From Prevotellaceae bacterium (GTDB lineage: Bacteria; Bacteroidota; Bacteroidia; Bacteroidales; Bacteroidaceae), in contig JAJPYW010000006.1 in NCBI GenBank assembly GCA_021204715.1, forward strand, positions 1 through 6,346: a stretch of 6,346 nt of DNA. Direction: 5' to 3'. Numbering within the stretch: position 1 is the stretch's first letter; each line of letters starts with the position of its first letter. The translations under genes and the position numbers were made by a program. The notes below the pieces were generated by a model. That model saw only the letters and a list, made by a program, of their open reading frames with translations, did no database searches and was not told where the DNA came from. This document shows, piece by piece, positions 1 to 6,330 of the stretch.

Positions 1-346
1 CTTGCAGATAAACCGCAACGTGGTGGCCGGCCTGACGGAGCTGCACCGCGCGCTGCTGGCCTCGCCGAAGTATCCCTTCTACCACGCCGCCTACTTCAAA
101 GCACTGCCTTTCATCGTGGAGCTGCGGCAGAAGAACAAGGGGAAAGCGGCGGACAGGCCGGAGATAGACACCTCGTTTGACGCGCTCTACGGGGTGTTGT
201 TGCTGCGGCTCGAAAAGAGGGAGATAAGCCCGGAAACGGAGCGCGCGGTGCAGGCCATCAGCAGCTTCCTCTCGTTGCTTGCCAACTATTACGGCAAGTG
301 GCGCCGGGGCGAATTGGATATGGAATCGGACAACGCGCCTTTGTGA
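1..346 (+). CDS. DUF4924 family protein, 3' part only
   Basis: This is the C-terminal 114 or so residues of a protein whose start lies left of the window. The frame is open from base 2, and the TTG there is most likely an internal Leu codon rather than a start, because in family members as I recall them the motif LQIN-(R/K)-NV sits well inside a protein of roughly 180 residues. Recognisable family segments are the YxAAYFKALPFIVELR stretch, the FDALYGVLLLRLEK-REISPET stretch and FLSLLANYY near the end. The protein is mostly alpha-helical in character, with no signal peptide or membrane segment in the visible part. DUF4924 is a Bacteroidales family of unknown function, so no role is assigned. 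It sits about 50 bp upstream of rfbD on the same strand, consistent with co-transcription with rfbD and prfC. The short tail after LANYYGKW is acidic and poorly conserved. Family assignment is from memory of the family pattern, and I am fairly confident of it. Confidence 0.82.
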   Translation, partial: LQINRNVVAGLTELHRALLASPKYPFYHAAYFKALPFIVELRQKNKGKAADRPEIDTSFDALYGVLLLRLEKREISPETERAVQAISSFLSLLANYYGKWRRGELDMESDNAPL

Positions 347-398
347 CGCGGGCGGTGCGGACGCCCCTTCCAAAGGATTGATATAAGTGACTGTTCAA

Positions 399-1253
399 AT
401 GAATGTATTGGTAACCGGTGCCAACGGCCAGCTTGGGAATGAACTGCAAAGGTTGTCTTCGAAGACGGCCGGTTGCGGTTGGTGCTTCACCGACGTGGCG
501 CAGCTTGATATATGCGACCCGGCGGCAGTGTCGGCTTTTCTTGCCGCCCACCCCGCGGACGTCATCGTGAACTGCGCCGCCTTCACCAAGGTGGACACAG
601 CCGAGGAGAAGCCTGAGATGTGCGGCCGCTTGAACGGCATAGCGCCCGGTTACTTGGCACGGGCAGCAGAGGCTTGCGGGGCCGCGTTGATACACATCTC
701 CACCGACTATGTGTTCGACGGCACGGCGCGCCGGCCCTACACGGAAACGGCGCTGCCCTGCCCTGTATCGGTCTACGGCAACACGAAGTTGGCCGGAGAG
801 CGCGCGGTCATGGAGCTGTGCAGCCGGGCGATGGTCATCCGCACGTCGTGGCTCTACTCGGCCTACGGCAACAACTTCGTCAAGAAGATAATAGGCTTGG
901 CAAGCGGGCGGGACACATTGGAAGTGGTGGCCGACCAGACGGGCTCGCCCACCTACGCACGCGACTTGGCGCGCGCCATAGTGACGGTATTGGAGCGGGG
1001 CATTGTGCCGGGCATCTTCCACTTCAGCGATGAAGGGGCTTGCACGTGGTACGAGTTCGCCTTGGCCGTGTTGCGCATGGCGGGCATCACCACGTGCCGG
1101 GTGAAGCCGGTCAGCTCGTGGGAGTATCCGGCCAAGGCGGTAAGGCCGGCCTATTCGGTACTTGACAAGACAAAGATAAAGCGGACGTTCGGCGTGGCCG
1201 TCCCCCGTTGGGAGGCGTCGCTTGCCGAGTGTATCGCAGCGTTGAAAGGGTAA
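399..1253 (+). CDS. rfbD: dTDP-4-dehydrorhamnose reductase (RmlD/RfbD)
   Basis: This enzyme catalyses the last step of dTDP-L-rhamnose synthesis, the NAD(P)H-dependent reduction of dTDP-4-dehydro-L-rhamnose, supplying rhamnose for surface polysaccharides. It is cytoplasmic. The product is 284 residues, close to the usual 285-300. The N-terminal Rossmann fold shows GANGQLG (residues 7-13). The extended SDR active site is visible as STDYVFDG (101-108, with T102) and YGNTK (126-130, with Y126 and K130). [20 protein letters not shown] and the C-terminal [13 protein letters not shown] are typical RmlD substrate-domain motifs. I chose the ATG at 399 because family members begin M-N-(V/I)-LVTG. An in-frame GTG at 387 would add four residues (MTVQ) and has AAAGGA about 10 bases upstream, so it cannot be excluded. 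It lies between the DUF4924 gene and prfC, with only 17 bp to prfC. No rfbA, rfbB or rfbC is in the window, so it is separated from a classical rml cluster on the visible side. Confidence 0.95.
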   Translation: MNVLVTGANGQLGNELQRLSSKTAGCGWCFTDVAQLDICDPAAVSAFLAAHPADVIVNCAAFTKVDTAEEKPEMCGRLNGIAPGYLARAAEACGAALIHISTDYVFDGTARRPYTETALPCPVSVYGNTKLAGERAVMELCSRAMVIRTSWLYSAYGNNFVKKIIGLASGRDTLEVVADQTGSPTYARDLARAIVTVLERGIVPGIFHFSDEGACTWYEFALAVLRMAGITTCRVKPVSSWEYPAKAVRPAYSVLDKTKIKRTFGVAVPRWEASLAECIAALKG

Positions 1254-1270
1254 GTGGAAGGTATAGCAAT

Positions 1271-2842
1271 ATGGCAAACCAAGAGATTGAAAGAAGAAGG
1301 ACATTCGCCATCATCGCGCATCCCGATGCCGGCAAGACCTCGCTGACGGAGAAGTTGTTGCTCTTCGGCGGACAGATACAAGTGGCGGGCGCCGTGAAGA
1401 GCAACAAGATAAAGAAGACGGCGACGTCGGACTGGATGGACATCGAGAAGCAACGCGGCATCTCGGTGACCACGTCGGTCATGGAGTTCGACTACCAAGG
1501 GTACAAGATAAACATCCTCGACACGCCCGGACACCAAGACTTCGCCGAGGACACCTACCGCACGCTTACCGCCGTGGACAGTGTCATCATCGTGGTGGAC
1601 GGCGCCAAAGGTGTGGAGACGCAGACGCGCAAGTTGATGGAGGTGTGCCGCATGCGCAGTACGCCCGTCATCATCTTCGTGAACAAGATGGACCGCGAAG
1701 CCAAGGATCCCTTTGACTTGCTTGACGAATTGGAAGCGGAACTGGCCATCCATGTACGCCCCTTGACGTGGCCCATAGAGAGCGGCCTGCGCTTCAAAGG
1801 GGTGTACAACATCTATGAAGAGAACTTGAACTTGTTCCAGCCTTCCAAGCAGGTGGTAACGGAGAAAGTGCGGGTGGACATTCATACCGAAGAGTTGGAA
1901 CGGCACATAGGCGCGCCGCTTGCCGAGAAGCTGCGCGACGACTTGGAACTGATTGCGGGTGTCTATCCGGAGTTCAGCACGGAGGAGTACTTGCAAGGGG
2001 CGCTGGCTCCTGTGTTCTTCGGCTCGGCGTTGAACAACTTCGGCGTGGAAGAGTTGCTGAACTGCTTCGTGAAGATTGCCCCAAGCCCGAGGCCTGTGAA
2101 GGCCGAGGAGCGCACGGTGCTTCCCGAAGAACCCAAGTTCACGGGCTTTGTGTTCAAGATTACGGCCAACATAGACCCCAACCACCGCTCGTGCATCGCC
2201 TTCTGCAAAGTGTGCTCGGGCAAGTTCACCCGCAACACGCCTTACCTGCACGTGCGTCAAGGCAAAACCCTGCGCTTCTCCAGCCCCGCACAGTTCATGG
2301 CGCAACGCAAGACCACCGTGGAAGAGGCTTGGGCGGGCGACATCATCGGCTTGCCCGACAACGGCATCTTCAAGATAGGCGACACGCTCACCGAAGGGGA
2401 ACAGCTGCACTTCCGCGGCTTGCCGAGTTTCTCGCCCGAGCTGTTCAAGTATATAGAGAACGCCGACCCCATGAAGCAGAAGCAGCTTGCCAAAGGCATC
2501 GACCAGCTGATGGACGAGGGCGTGGCGCAGCTCTTCATCAACGAGTTCAACGGGCGCAAGCTCATCGGCACCGTGGGCCAGCTGCAGTTTGAGGTGATTC
2601 AGTACCGCTTGGAGAACGAATACAGTGCCAAGTGCCGCTGGGAACCGGCCAACTTGTACAAAGCGTGCTGGATAGAGAGCGGCGATGAAGAGGAGCTGGC
2701 CGCTTTCAAGAAGCGCAAGTACCAGTTCATGGCCCGCGACCGTGAAGGCAGGGAGGTGTTCTTGGCCGACAGCGGCTACGTGCTGCAGATGGCGCAGATG
2801 GATTTCAAGCACATCAAGTTCCATTTCAGCAGCGAGTTCTAA
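1271..2842 (+). CDS. prfC: Peptide chain release factor 3 (RF3)
   Basis: RF3 is a class II release factor, a GTPase that binds the ribosome after peptide release and drives RF1/RF2 off for recycling. The product is 523 residues; E. coli RF3 is 529. The translational GTPase domain is complete: G1 AHPDAGKT (16-23), switch I GISVTTS (63-69, with the G2 Thr), G3 DTPGH (84-88) and G4 NKMD (138-141). The RF3-specific stretch [14 protein letters not shown](D/E)-IEKQRG follows G1. RF3 domain II and III hallmarks include [39 protein letters not shown], and [10 protein letters not shown] near residue 435. The protein ends [10 protein letters not shown], the usual Bacteroidales terminus. The ATG at 1271 is chosen because [14 protein letters not shown] matches family N-termini. 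The frame extends upstream to a TTG at 1208, but that would overlap rfbD and is unsupported. The gap from the rfbD stop is 17 bp, suggesting co-transcription. Nothing appears broken. Confidence 0.98.
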   Translation: MANQEIERRRTFAIIAHPDAGKTSLTEKLLLFGGQIQVAGAVKSNKIKKTATSDWMDIEKQRGISVTTSVMEFDYQGYKINILDTPGHQDFAEDTYRTLTAVDSVIIVVDGAKGVETQTRKLMEVCRMRSTPVIIFVNKMDREAKDPFDLLDELEAELAIHVRPLTWPIESGLRFKGVYNIYEENLNLFQPSKQVVTEKVRVDIHTEELERHIGAPLAEKLRDDLELIAGVYPEFSTEEYLQGALAPVFFGSALNNFGVEELLNCFVKIAPSPRPVKAEERTVLPEEPKFTGFVFKITANIDPNHRSCIAFCKVCSGKFTRNTPYLHVRQGKTLRFSSPAQFMAQRKTTVEEAWAGDIIGLPDNGIFKIGDTLTEGEQLHFRGLPSFSPELFKYIENADPMKQKQLAKGIDQLMDEGVAQLFINEFNGRKLIGTVGQLQFEVIQYRLENEYSAKCRWEPANLYKACWIESGDEEELAAFKKRKYQFMARDREGREVFLADSGYVLQMAQMDFKHIKFHFSSEF

Positions 2843-2904
2843 AGAAGCGGCCGCAAAGTGCCTTATACCTTATTATATATGTAGTTCTTTCAAACCCGAT
2901 AAGT

Positions 2905-3402
2905 ATGTTTACCATTCGTAAAGCGACGACAGACGATTGCGCGTTGATACACCGCATGGCCGGGCAAGTGTTCCCGGAGACTTACAAGCGCATCATCAGC
3001 GGGGAGCAGATTGCCTTCATGATGGAGTGGATGTACTCCATAGAGAGCCTGCGGAGACAGATGCAGGCTGAAGGACACGTCTACTTGCTGGCTTACCAAG
3101 GTGAGGAGCCGGCAGGGTATGTATCGGTACAACCCGAAGGCGGCGACCTGTTTCACTTGCAGAAGATTTATGTGTTGCCGCGCTTCCAAGGGACGCGTTG
3201 CGGCAGCTTTCTCTTTAGAGAAGCCATCAAGTACATCAAGTCGGTGCATCCCGCACCCTGCCGCATGGAACTGAACGTGAACCGCCACAACAAAGCGCTC
3301 CATTTCTATGAACACATGGGCATGAAGAAGGTGCGCGAAGGAGATTTCCCCATAGGCAACGGCTTCTACATGAACGATTATATCATGGGCATAGAGTGCT
3401 GA
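2905..3402 (+). CDS. GNAT family N-acetyltransferase
   Basis: This is a single-domain, 165-residue Gcn5-related N-acetyltransferase, expected to move acetyl from acetyl-CoA to an amine; the substrate is unknown. The N-terminus IRKATTDDCALIHRMA is the usual beta1-alpha1 start. Motif A spans about residues 84-107, with HLQKIYVLPRFQG before the pyrophosphate loop QGTRCG (95-100). Motif B is LNVNRHNKALHFYEHMGM (123-140), the typical Asn and Tyr region near the C-terminus. The C-terminus GFYMNDYIMGIE is characteristic of a Bacteroidales subfamily. The usual loop consensus Q-x-x-G-x-G has Arg (R98) where Gly is normal; G96 and G100 remain. There is no signal peptide or membrane segment. It lies 62 bp after prfC on the same strand and converges with the pseudouridine synthase gene, so it may be read through from prfC or have its own weak promoter. 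I could not identify a clear promoter in the AT-rich gap. Substrate-level naming is not supported. Confidence 0.92.
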   Translation: MFTIRKATTDDCALIHRMAGQVFPETYKRIISGEQIAFMMEWMYSIESLRRQMQAEGHVYLLAYQGEEPAGYVSVQPEGGDLFHLQKIYVLPRFQGTRCGSFLFREAIKYIKSVHPAPCRMELNVNRHNKALHFYEHMGMKKVREGDFPIGNGFYMNDYIMGIEC

Positions 3403-3455
3403 CGGGAGTGCCGGCATATATCTTCCGCATGCCTGTATAGCTGCCTCTGCCTACT

Positions 3456-4361
3456 TTAAACACCCGACACCAACTGCTTGAAGGATGCCGGACAGGGCGT
3501 CTCGAAGCACATCGGCTCGCCCGTTACGGGGTGGCGGAAAGCCAGCTTGAAGGCATGCAGGGCCAAGCGGCCTATGGGATTGTAGTCGTCGAGACCGTAG
3601 CGGCGGTCGCCCACCACGGGATGTCCCAAGTCCTGCATGTGCACGCGTATTTGGTTCTTGCGGCCTGTGTCAAGCATCAACTCCACCAACGTATATCCAT
3701 TCGCATACTTAATGGCGCGGTAATGGGTGACGGACTCTTTGCCCCCGTCGTCTACCGGGCTTGAAGAGACATAGTAGGTGTGGTCGGTGAGCCACGAGTG
3801 CACGGTGCCCTCAGCTTGTTCCAACGCTCCATGCACCACGGCCACGTAGCGGCGGTCGGTCACGAAGCCGTGCCAGTCGTCGCGCAAGGTGTGCTGCGTG
3901 CGCTCGTCCTTGGCGAACATCATGATGCCCGAAGTGTCGCGGTCGAGCCGGTGGACCACATAGACACGGCGCTGCTTGCCCGACCGCTGCACATAGTTGG
4001 TCAAGATGCTGCAGGCTGTCATGGCTTTCTTCCGCTCGAAGTTCACCGAGAGCAGTCCTTCCATCTTGTCGATGACGATGAGGTAAGCGTCTTCATAGAC
4101 AATCTTCAACCAAGGGTTGTGGAACTCCTTGCCCTTTTTGCGGCTTATCTGCACCTTCATGCCCGGTTTGAGGGGGAAGTTGTACTGCGTGGTGATGGTA
4201 TTGTCCACATACACCACCCGCTTGGCAAGCAAGGTCTTCAGCTTGGTGCGGCTGGCCTGCGGCATCATGGCCGCGAGGAACGCCATGAGTTCCATGGGCT
4301 CTTTTACAAGGTAATCGGTATATCGGTTCTGGGCGTGCGCCGCTATGGGTTTCTCTTTCAT
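3456..4361 (-). CDS. RluA family pseudouridine synthase
   Basis: This enzyme isomerises specific uridines in RNA, most likely rRNA, to pseudouridine. With the start at 4361 it has 301 residues. Residues about 22-75 look like an S4-type RNA-binding domain (ELMAFLAAMMP..SRTKLKTLLAKRVVYVDN). The catalytic domain follows: EDAYLIVIDKMEGLLSV (90-106), the RluA signature HRLDRDTSG (137-145) with catalytic D140, RRYVAVVHG (170-178), and GRKNQIRVHMQDLGHPVVGD (233-252). PIGRLALHAFKLAFRHPVTGE closes the domain. I prefer the ATG at 4361 because MKEKPIAAHAQ leads directly into conserved sequence and lies 25 bp after the rlmD stop. The frame stays open upstream. An ATG at 4406 would overlap rlmD by 20 bp and add 15 unconserved residues, and everything further upstream is rlmD in another frame. 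It is the second gene of a minus-strand unit with rlmD and probably shares its promoter. The exact target site cannot be read from sequence, so rluA, rluC or rluD is not assigned. Confidence 0.93.
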   Translation of the reverse strand: MKEKPIAAHAQNRYTDYLVKEPMELMAFLAAMMPQASRTKLKTLLAKRVVYVDNTITTQYNFPLKPGMKVQISRKKGKEFHNPWLKIVYEDAYLIVIDKMEGLLSVNFERKKAMTACSILTNYVQRSGKQRRVYVVHRLDRDTSGIMMFAKDERTQHTLRDDWHGFVTDRRYVAVVHGALEQAEGTVHSWLTDHTYYVSSSPVDDGGKESVTHYRAIKYANGYTLVELMLDTGRKNQIRVHMQDLGHPVVGDRRYGLDDYNPIGRLALHAFKLAFRHPVTGEPMCFETPCPASFKQLVSGV

Positions 4362-4386
4362 TATGGTCGGGGATAGTGAAGGGTGG

Positions 4387-5928
4387 TTAGATGCATTGAC
4401 AGTCATGGTCTGTTTCTGCGGAGGACAAAGATGTATCTGTAGATGGCGATAGCGCTTCTGCCGATGACAAAGGCACATCTGCAGTAGAGTGTTGAGAGAG
4501 CGGTTCCCCTTCACGTAGCTCCAACAACACCACATTCTCCACATGGTGCGTGTGGGGGAACATGTCCACCGGCTGCACGGCCTTCACCCGGTAGGCGGCG
4601 TCGAGCAGTTGCAAGTCGCGCGCTTGTGTGGCGGGGTTGCAGCTCACGTAGACAATGCGCGGGGAAGCGGTGGCAAGAAGCACCTTCACCACATCGGGAT
4701 GCATGCCCGCACGCGGCGGGTCGGTGACGATGACATCGGGGCGGCCGTATGCGTTGACAAAGGCCTCGGTCAACAAGTCCTTCATATCGCCCGCGAAGAA
4801 AAGCGTGTTGTCTATGCCGTTGATTCGGGAGTTGGTCTTGGCGTCTTCTATCGCTTCGGGCACGTACTCTATGCCGACAACTTGCCTTGCCTGCCGCGCG
4901 AGGAAGTTGGCGATGGTGCCCGTACCGGTGTAGAGGTCGTACACCAACTCGCCGCCGGTGAGCGAGGCAAAGCGGCGCACCGTTTGGTAAAGCAGGTAAG
5001 CCTGCTCGGAGTTGGTCTGGTAGAACGACTTCGCGCCCACTTTGAAGCGCAGCCCCTCCATCTGCTCGAAGATGTGGTCTTCTCCCTTGAAAAGATGCGC
5101 GTCAAGGTCGGCAATCGTGTCGTTCACCTTGTTGTTGATAAAGTAGAGCAGCGAGCTGATTTCAGGGAAAGCCCCGGCCACGTAGCCAAGCAACCGCTTG
5201 AACCGCTCTAATTGCTCCCCGGTCTCTATCTTGGCCACAAGTATCACCATGAGCTCTCCGGTAGTGGCGGTTCGGACAATGAGGTTGCGCAACATGCCTT
5301 CGTGCGTGCGCAGGTTGATGAAGGGGTAATTGTGGGCACAAGCATACTCGAAGACCGCGTTGCGTATGCGGTTGGACACATCGTCCTGCAACCAGCAACG
5401 CTCTATGTGCAACACCTTGTCGAACGCTTCGGGAATGTGGAAGCCCAAGGCGTTCATCTGGTCGTAGACCACCGCTTGACGTATTTCCTCCTTCGTGAGC
5501 CAGCGCTTGTCCGAGAATGTAAACTCCAACTTGTTGCGGTAGTGTTCCGTCCGGGCCGAGCCCAGAATGGGAGAGATTTCGGGAAGCGCTATCTTGCCGA
5601 TGCGCGTCAAGTTGTCCACCACCTGCTTCTGCTTGTAGCGCAGCTGCGCTTCATACGGGAGCACCTGCCACTTGCACCCGCCGCACACCCCGTAATGCCG
5701 GCAGAAGGGCACGGCCCTCTCGGCAGCATACCGGTGGAACTTCACCGCCTCGGCCTCGGCATAATGGTGCTTCTTGCGCCTCACCTGCAGGTCGACGACA
5801 TCGCCGGGGACCACGAAAGGCACGAAGACGACCAAGTCGTCCACCCTTGCCACAGCCTTGCCTTCGGCGGCCACGTCTGTAATCTCCACCTGTTCCAACA
5901 GCGGAAGTTCTTTCCTTTTCCTTGCCAC
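4387..5928 (-). CDS. rlmD: 23S rRNA (uracil-5-)-methyltransferase RlmD
   Basis: This SAM-dependent RNA m5U methyltransferase of the RumA/TrmA family is expected to methylate 23S rRNA at U1939 (E. coli numbering). A TRAM RNA-binding domain covers about residues 10-65 (QVEITDVAAEGKAVARVDD..VFVPFVVPGD). The four cysteines that bind a 4Fe-4S cluster are present: C76, C82 and C85 in CxxxxxCGGCKW, and C178 in HIERCW. The catalytic domain shows SFYQTN (301-306), SAM motif I DLYTGTGTIANFLA (331-344), DPPRAGMHPDVV (403-414), the nucleophile C430 in VSCNPATQARDL, and the general base E464 in HHVENVVLL. The product is 513 residues; E. coli RlmD is 433. Part of the excess is a tail after residue 473 rich in Ser, Thr, Asp and Glu, which is not part of the conserved fold. 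The ATG at 5928 fits the common MARKRKELPLLEQ start. The gene leads a two-gene unit with the pseudouridine synthase. A related family member methylating U747 or both sites (RlmC, RlmCD) cannot be excluded. Confidence 0.95.
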   Translation of the reverse strand: MARKRKELPLLEQVEITDVAAEGKAVARVDDLVVFVPFVVPGDVVDLQVRRKKHHYAEAEAVKFHRYAAERAVPFCRHYGVCGGCKWQVLPYEAQLRYKQKQVVDNLTRIGKIALPEISPILGSARTEHYRNKLEFTFSDKRWLTKEEIRQAVVYDQMNALGFHIPEAFDKVLHIERCWLQDDVSNRIRNAVFEYACAHNYPFINLRTHEGMLRNLIVRTATTGELMVILVAKIETGEQLERFKRLLGYVAGAFPEISSLLYFINNKVNDTIADLDAHLFKGEDHIFEQMEGLRFKVGAKSFYQTNSEQAYLLYQTVRRFASLTGGELVYDLYTGTGTIANFLARQARQVVGIEYVPEAIEDAKTNSRINGIDNTLFFAGDMKDLLTEAFVNAYGRPDVIVTDPPRAGMHPDVVKVLLATASPRIVYVSCNPATQARDLQLLDAAYRVKAVQPVDMFPHTHHVENVVLLELREGEPLSQHSTADVPLSSAEALSPSTDTSLSSAETDHDCQCI

Positions 5929-5960
5929 GCTTATACTAATGTGCTACATGAATACGGCTG

Positions 5961-5968
5961 CAAAAGTA
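5961..5968 (-). promoter_or_regulatory. Probable rlmD promoter, Bacteroides -7 element
   Basis: Read on the minus strand the sequence is TACTTTTG, a perfect match to the Bacteroides sigma-ABfr -7 consensus TAnnTTTG. It is 32 bp upstream of the rlmD ATG, which would give a short leader of about 25-30 bases. A TTTG on the same strand lies at 5984-5981, but the 12-bp spacing is too short for the expected 19-21, so the -33 element is weak or absent, as is common in this order. Assignment rests on consensus match and position. Confidence 0.55.
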
Positions 5969-6059
5969 GCTATTTCCCCGCAAATTCCCCTTCGGGAAGC
6001 GGAGATAATCAAATGTCATCTCTAAATTACAGCCTAACGGAAAGTTTTCGCCCCAAAAA

Positions 6060-6091
6060 GTTTCCAAGTAAGTAAAATATCCTTAGATTTG
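6060..6091 (+). promoter_or_regulatory. Probable rightward promoter (-33 and -7 elements)
   Basis: TAGATTTG at 6084-6091 matches the Bacteroides -7 consensus TAnnTTTG exactly. GTTTC at 6060-6064 gives three of four bases of the -33 TTTG element. The 19-bp gap between TTTC and the -7 box is the expected spacing. Transcription would start a few bases after 6091 and run rightward through the 23-bp repeats to the ATG at 6331. No gene on the plus strand starts closer, so the likely target is the truncated gene at the right edge. The consensus is short and a chance match is possible. Confidence 0.5.
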
Positions 6092-6114
6092 CCAAGACAT
6101 AGCGGAAGGTGCTG

Positions 6115-6252
6115 ACTGAAGCAAGAAGCAGACACGGACTGAAGCTGACAGAAGGCACAAACTGAAGCAGAAAGCAGGCACAAACTGAAGCTGAAAGCAG
6201 ACACGGACTGAAGCCGACAGCAGGCAAGTACCGAAGCCGAAGCCACCGCCTT
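6115..6252 (+). repeat. 23-bp direct tandem repeat array, five copies plus a decayed sixth
   Basis: Five consecutive 23-bp units start at 6115, 6138, 6161, 6184 and 6207, each opening with ACTGAAGC and continuing roughly (t/a/c)GA(a/c)AGCAG(a/g)CACgg. A decayed sixth unit starts at 6230 with ACCGAAGC. No spacer separates the units, and they are direct rather than inverted repeats. Units 1 and 4 end alike (CAGACACGG), units 2 and 3 end alike (GGCACAA), and units 2 and 5 share GACAG, hinting at a 69-bp higher-order period of three units. The plus strand has TGA in each unit, so it is not coding in that direction. The minus strand is open in all three frames simply because the unit contains no stop there. 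The array lies between a predicted promoter and a start codon, so it is probably transcribed. The short contiguous unit argues against CRISPR. It behaves like a variable-number tandem repeat; function is unknown. Confidence 0.9.
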
Positions 6253-6330
6253 CCCGGACAAGCGACAAGCAGAACCAAAGACAAAAAAGCATAAAGATAG
6301 TTCAACCAAAACAAATACTTTATTAACATC

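Larger units (their letters stand above)
5929..6330. other. Intergenic regulatory region and leader with no convincing gene
   Basis: This 402-bp stretch separates the leftward rlmD unit from the start codon at 6331. Left to right it holds the short rlmD leader and -7 element, a small perfect hairpin (TTCCC at 5985-5989 and GGGAA at 5994-5998, loop CTTC), an AT-rich section, the rightward promoter, the tandem repeat array, and an A-rich, poorly structured segment at about 6255-6330. The A-rich segment just before an ATG is typical of Bacteroidales translation start regions, which seldom use Shine-Dalgarno pairing. Minus-strand frames here are open for up to 101 codons, but only because the repeat lacks stops, so I do not call a gene. 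Confidence 0.6.

Noticed and set aside
350..366. Hairpin GGGCG/CGCCC just upstream of rfbD.
   Set aside because: A 5-bp stem in G+C-rich sequence with no T-tract; likely chance, and the genes look co-transcribed.
1208..1270. Upstream TTG start that would lengthen RF3 by 21 residues.
   Set aside because: It would overlap the end of rfbD, the added residues are rfbD read in another frame, and RF3 family N-termini match the ATG at 1271.
258..1304. Minus-strand open frame of 348 codons opposite rfbD.
   Set aside because: It is antisense to a clearly recognised gene; its Arg/His-rich composition is typical of shadow frames in G+C-rich coding DNA.
1151..2824. Minus-strand open frame of 557 codons opposite prfC.
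   Set aside because: Long but antisense to RF3, with no recognisable domain and a composition expected of a shadow frame (rich in His, Val, Leu and Arg).
2869..2904. Possible promoter for the GNAT gene in the AT-rich gap (TAGTTCTT).
   Set aside because: Two of the six fixed consensus bases mismatch and no -33 element is at the right spacing.
3413..3433. Possible terminator hairpin GGCAT/ATGCC between the convergent GNAT and pseudouridine synthase genes.
   Set aside because: Only a 5-bp stem with an 11-base loop and no T-tract on either strand; too weak to call.
4425..4432. Near-match to a minus-strand -7 box (CATCTTTG) inside the end of rlmD, upstream of the pseudouridine synthase.
   Set aside because: The first conserved T is missing, no -33 element was found, and the site lies in coding sequence.
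4362..4544. N-terminal extension of the pseudouridine synthase frame to 4406 or 4544.
   Set aside because: These bases already code for the rlmD tail, and the added residues resemble no part of the family. The ATG at 4361 fits conserved sequence and spacing.
6115..6252. CRISPR array.
   Set aside because: Units are contiguous with no unique spacers, are not palindromic, and no cas genes are present.
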